From DAONJL01 sp035405645 [NCBI: bacterium] (GTDB lineage: Bacteria; JAGOBX01; DAONJL01): DNA of 64,000 bases. The notes under the pieces were generated by a model. It saw only the letters and a program-made list of their open reading frames with translations, did no database searches and was not told the DNA's origin. The position numbers and the translations under genes were made by a program. Position 1 is the first letter of the stretch; the number at the start of each line of letters is the position of its first letter. The DNA is taken from NCBI GenBank assembly GCA_035405645.1, contig DAONJL010000008.1, forward strand, positions 18,359 to 82,358. Direction: 5' to 3'. Positions 62,961-64,000 of the stretch are shown here, piece after piece.

Positions 62961-64000
62961 ATGTCTACAAAATATAAATTATTAATTGTATTATTTGTTT
63001 TTTTATTTGCTTACTTTATTCCATTTAAAAATATAAAAATCCAAAATGCAATAATGGAAGCATTTTATATGATTCAGGATTATGCACAGAAGCATGTATT
63101 ACTTTGTCTTGTTCCAGCTTTTTTTATTGCTGGTGCTATTTCAATTTTTGTTTCGCAAGATTCAGTGATGAAATATTTAGGTGCTGATGCAAATAAACTT
63201 ATTGCATATTCTGTTTCATCTATTACAGGAACTATTTTAGCAGTTTGTTCTTGCACTGTTCTTCCTTTATTTGCTGGTATTTATAAAATGGGTGCTGGTT
63301 TAGGTCCTGCTTGTTCTTTTCTTTATTCAGGTCCTGCTATAAATGTTCTTGCTATTGTTTTAACTGCGAAAGTTCTTGGCTGGAAAATTGGATTAGCAAG
63401 AGCGCTCGGTGCTATTTTATTTGCTTTTGTAATTGGAATTCTTATGTCTCTAACTTTTAAAAATGAAGTTAATGAAAAAAAACGGATGCAATTATTTACT
63501 TCAACTGATATAAAAACTAAAAGAACATTATTTCAAGATATTCTCTATTTTTTTTCAATGGTTGGTGTATTAGTTTTTGCAAATTGGGCTAAACCAGAAA
63601 CAGATAATTCAATCTGGTTTACTATTTATAATATTAAATGGTATTTAACTGCTCTCTTTGCGATTATTTTTGCTTTTATTTTTGTTAAATATTTTAAAGC
63701 AAAATTAACTCCCATTATTCTTACAATTATTTTAGTTATTATTTCATCAATATTATTTCCAGAATGGCATTTATTATCATTTTCAATTGGTATTGCTGGA
63801 TTAATATATACTGCAAAAATATCAAATGAAGAAACAAAAAATTGGTTAGAAGCAACAACTAATTTTTCATTACAAATTTTACCATTATTATTTTTTGGTG
63901 TGATTGCTGCTGGCTTTTTATTAGGCATGCCAGGTTCTAATAATGGCATTATTCCTTATAACTGGATTAGTAAATTTGTTGGTGGCAATTCGTTATTATC
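62961..64000 (+). CDS. ArsP/YraQ-family permease, 3' end cut by window edge
   Basis: The visible 346 residues begin after an AGGAGG site at ATG 62961. The first half has four helices, and TILAVCSCTVLPLFAGIYK with GAGLGPACSFLYSGPAINVL is the family signature; a second half of related helices follows from about 195 and is open at the window edge. ArsP exports methylated or trivalent arsenicals in studied bacteria, but YraQ-type relatives have other substrates. An ArsR gene is 98 bases upstream. Confidence 0.85.
   Translation, partial: MSTKYKLLIVLFVFLFAYFIPFKNIKIQNAIMEAFYMIQDYAQKHVLLCLVPAFFIAGAISIFVSQDSVMKYLGADANKLIAYSVSSITGTILAVCSCTVLPLFAGIYKMGAGLGPACSFLYSGPAINVLAIVLTAKVLGWKIGLARALGAILFAFVIGILMSLTFKNEVNEKKRMQLFTSTDIKTKRTLFQDILYFFSMVGVLVFANWAKPETDNSIWFTIYNIKWYLTALFAIIFAFIFVKYFKAKLTPIILTIILVIISSILFPEWHLLSFSIGIAGLIYTAKISNEETKNWLEATTNFSLQILPLLFFGVIAAGFLLGMPGSNNGIIPYNWISKFVGGNSLL

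Overview
The window is very AT-rich bacterial DNA, roughly a quarter G+C by eye, with dense, often overlapping genes. The standard code fits: TAA is the usual stop, with some TGA and a few TAG. The mix suggests an anaerobic, diderm-type bacterium from a poorly sampled low-GC lineage. Support for this includes an NuoF/HydB-type electron-bifurcating subunit, FeoB iron uptake, a PorV/UPF0164-like outer-membrane barrel with TPR repeats, NagZ, a Flp pilin, a CtpA protease and many regulators (HAMP kinase, SpoIIE phosphatase, STAS, FHA). No rRNA or phylum marker is present, so I do not assign a phylum.

Layout. 1-5.9 kb (minus): a partial membrane protein, PanD, a CheA-like sensor kinase and a HydB/NuoF-like flavoprotein. 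6.0-16.6 kb (plus): a six-helix voltage-sensor-like protein, a UbiA-family prenyltransferase, a flippase-like protein, an FGE-like protein, MoxR/DUF58, an oligopeptide ABC ATPase, then an ATP-grasp / zinc metallopeptidase / EEP hydrolase operon. 16.6-18.8 kb (minus): Flp pilin, GspN-like protein, FolC. 19.0-22.4 kb (plus): an ArsR-controlled feoB operon with a DtxR-FeoA protein. 22.4-53.9 kb: about 31 kb entirely on the minus strand. It carries an aminotransferase, the barrel/TPR protein, NagZ, PlsC, a signalling block (kinase, STAS, SpoIIE), a Zn-ribbon/coiled-coil/J-like block, FtsA, a GalT-like enzyme, AsnRS, a radical SAM protein, an MscS-like protein, a ComEC-like hydrolase, a SEC-C protein, a NusG paralogue, an APC-EIIA transporter, a glycosyltransferase, a GDT1-like transporter, an XRE-cupin regulator, an FHA protein, TsaB, an acidic repeat protein, PAP2, AtpZ, NrnA and tRNA-Gly. 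53.9-58.9 kb (plus): a decayed transposase, then a metal/sulfur cluster (CDF, split permease, rhodanese, CopZ-like protein, CoA-disulfide reductase). 59.0-62.3 kb (minus): a vWA membrane protein and CtpA. 62.5-64 kb (plus): ArsR and an ArsP-like permease cut by the window edge.

The most unusual items are: (i) a voltage-sensor-like protein with ten basic residues spaced exactly every third position, an extracytoplasmic domain where a pore would be, and a TAG just upstream of its first helix; (ii) the ATP-grasp/metallopeptidase/EEP operon; (iii) a NusG paralogue heading a long co-directional run; (iv) an acidic Asp/Glu/Trp repeat protein split by one GAA-to-TAA change; (v) a metal/sulfur cluster beside a dead transposase; and (vi) feoB behind a SmtB/CzrA-type ArsR with a perfect operator. 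Promoters of the TTGACA/17 bp/TATAAT type are readable at many gene starts and are listed. They are pattern matches, not mapped transcription starts.
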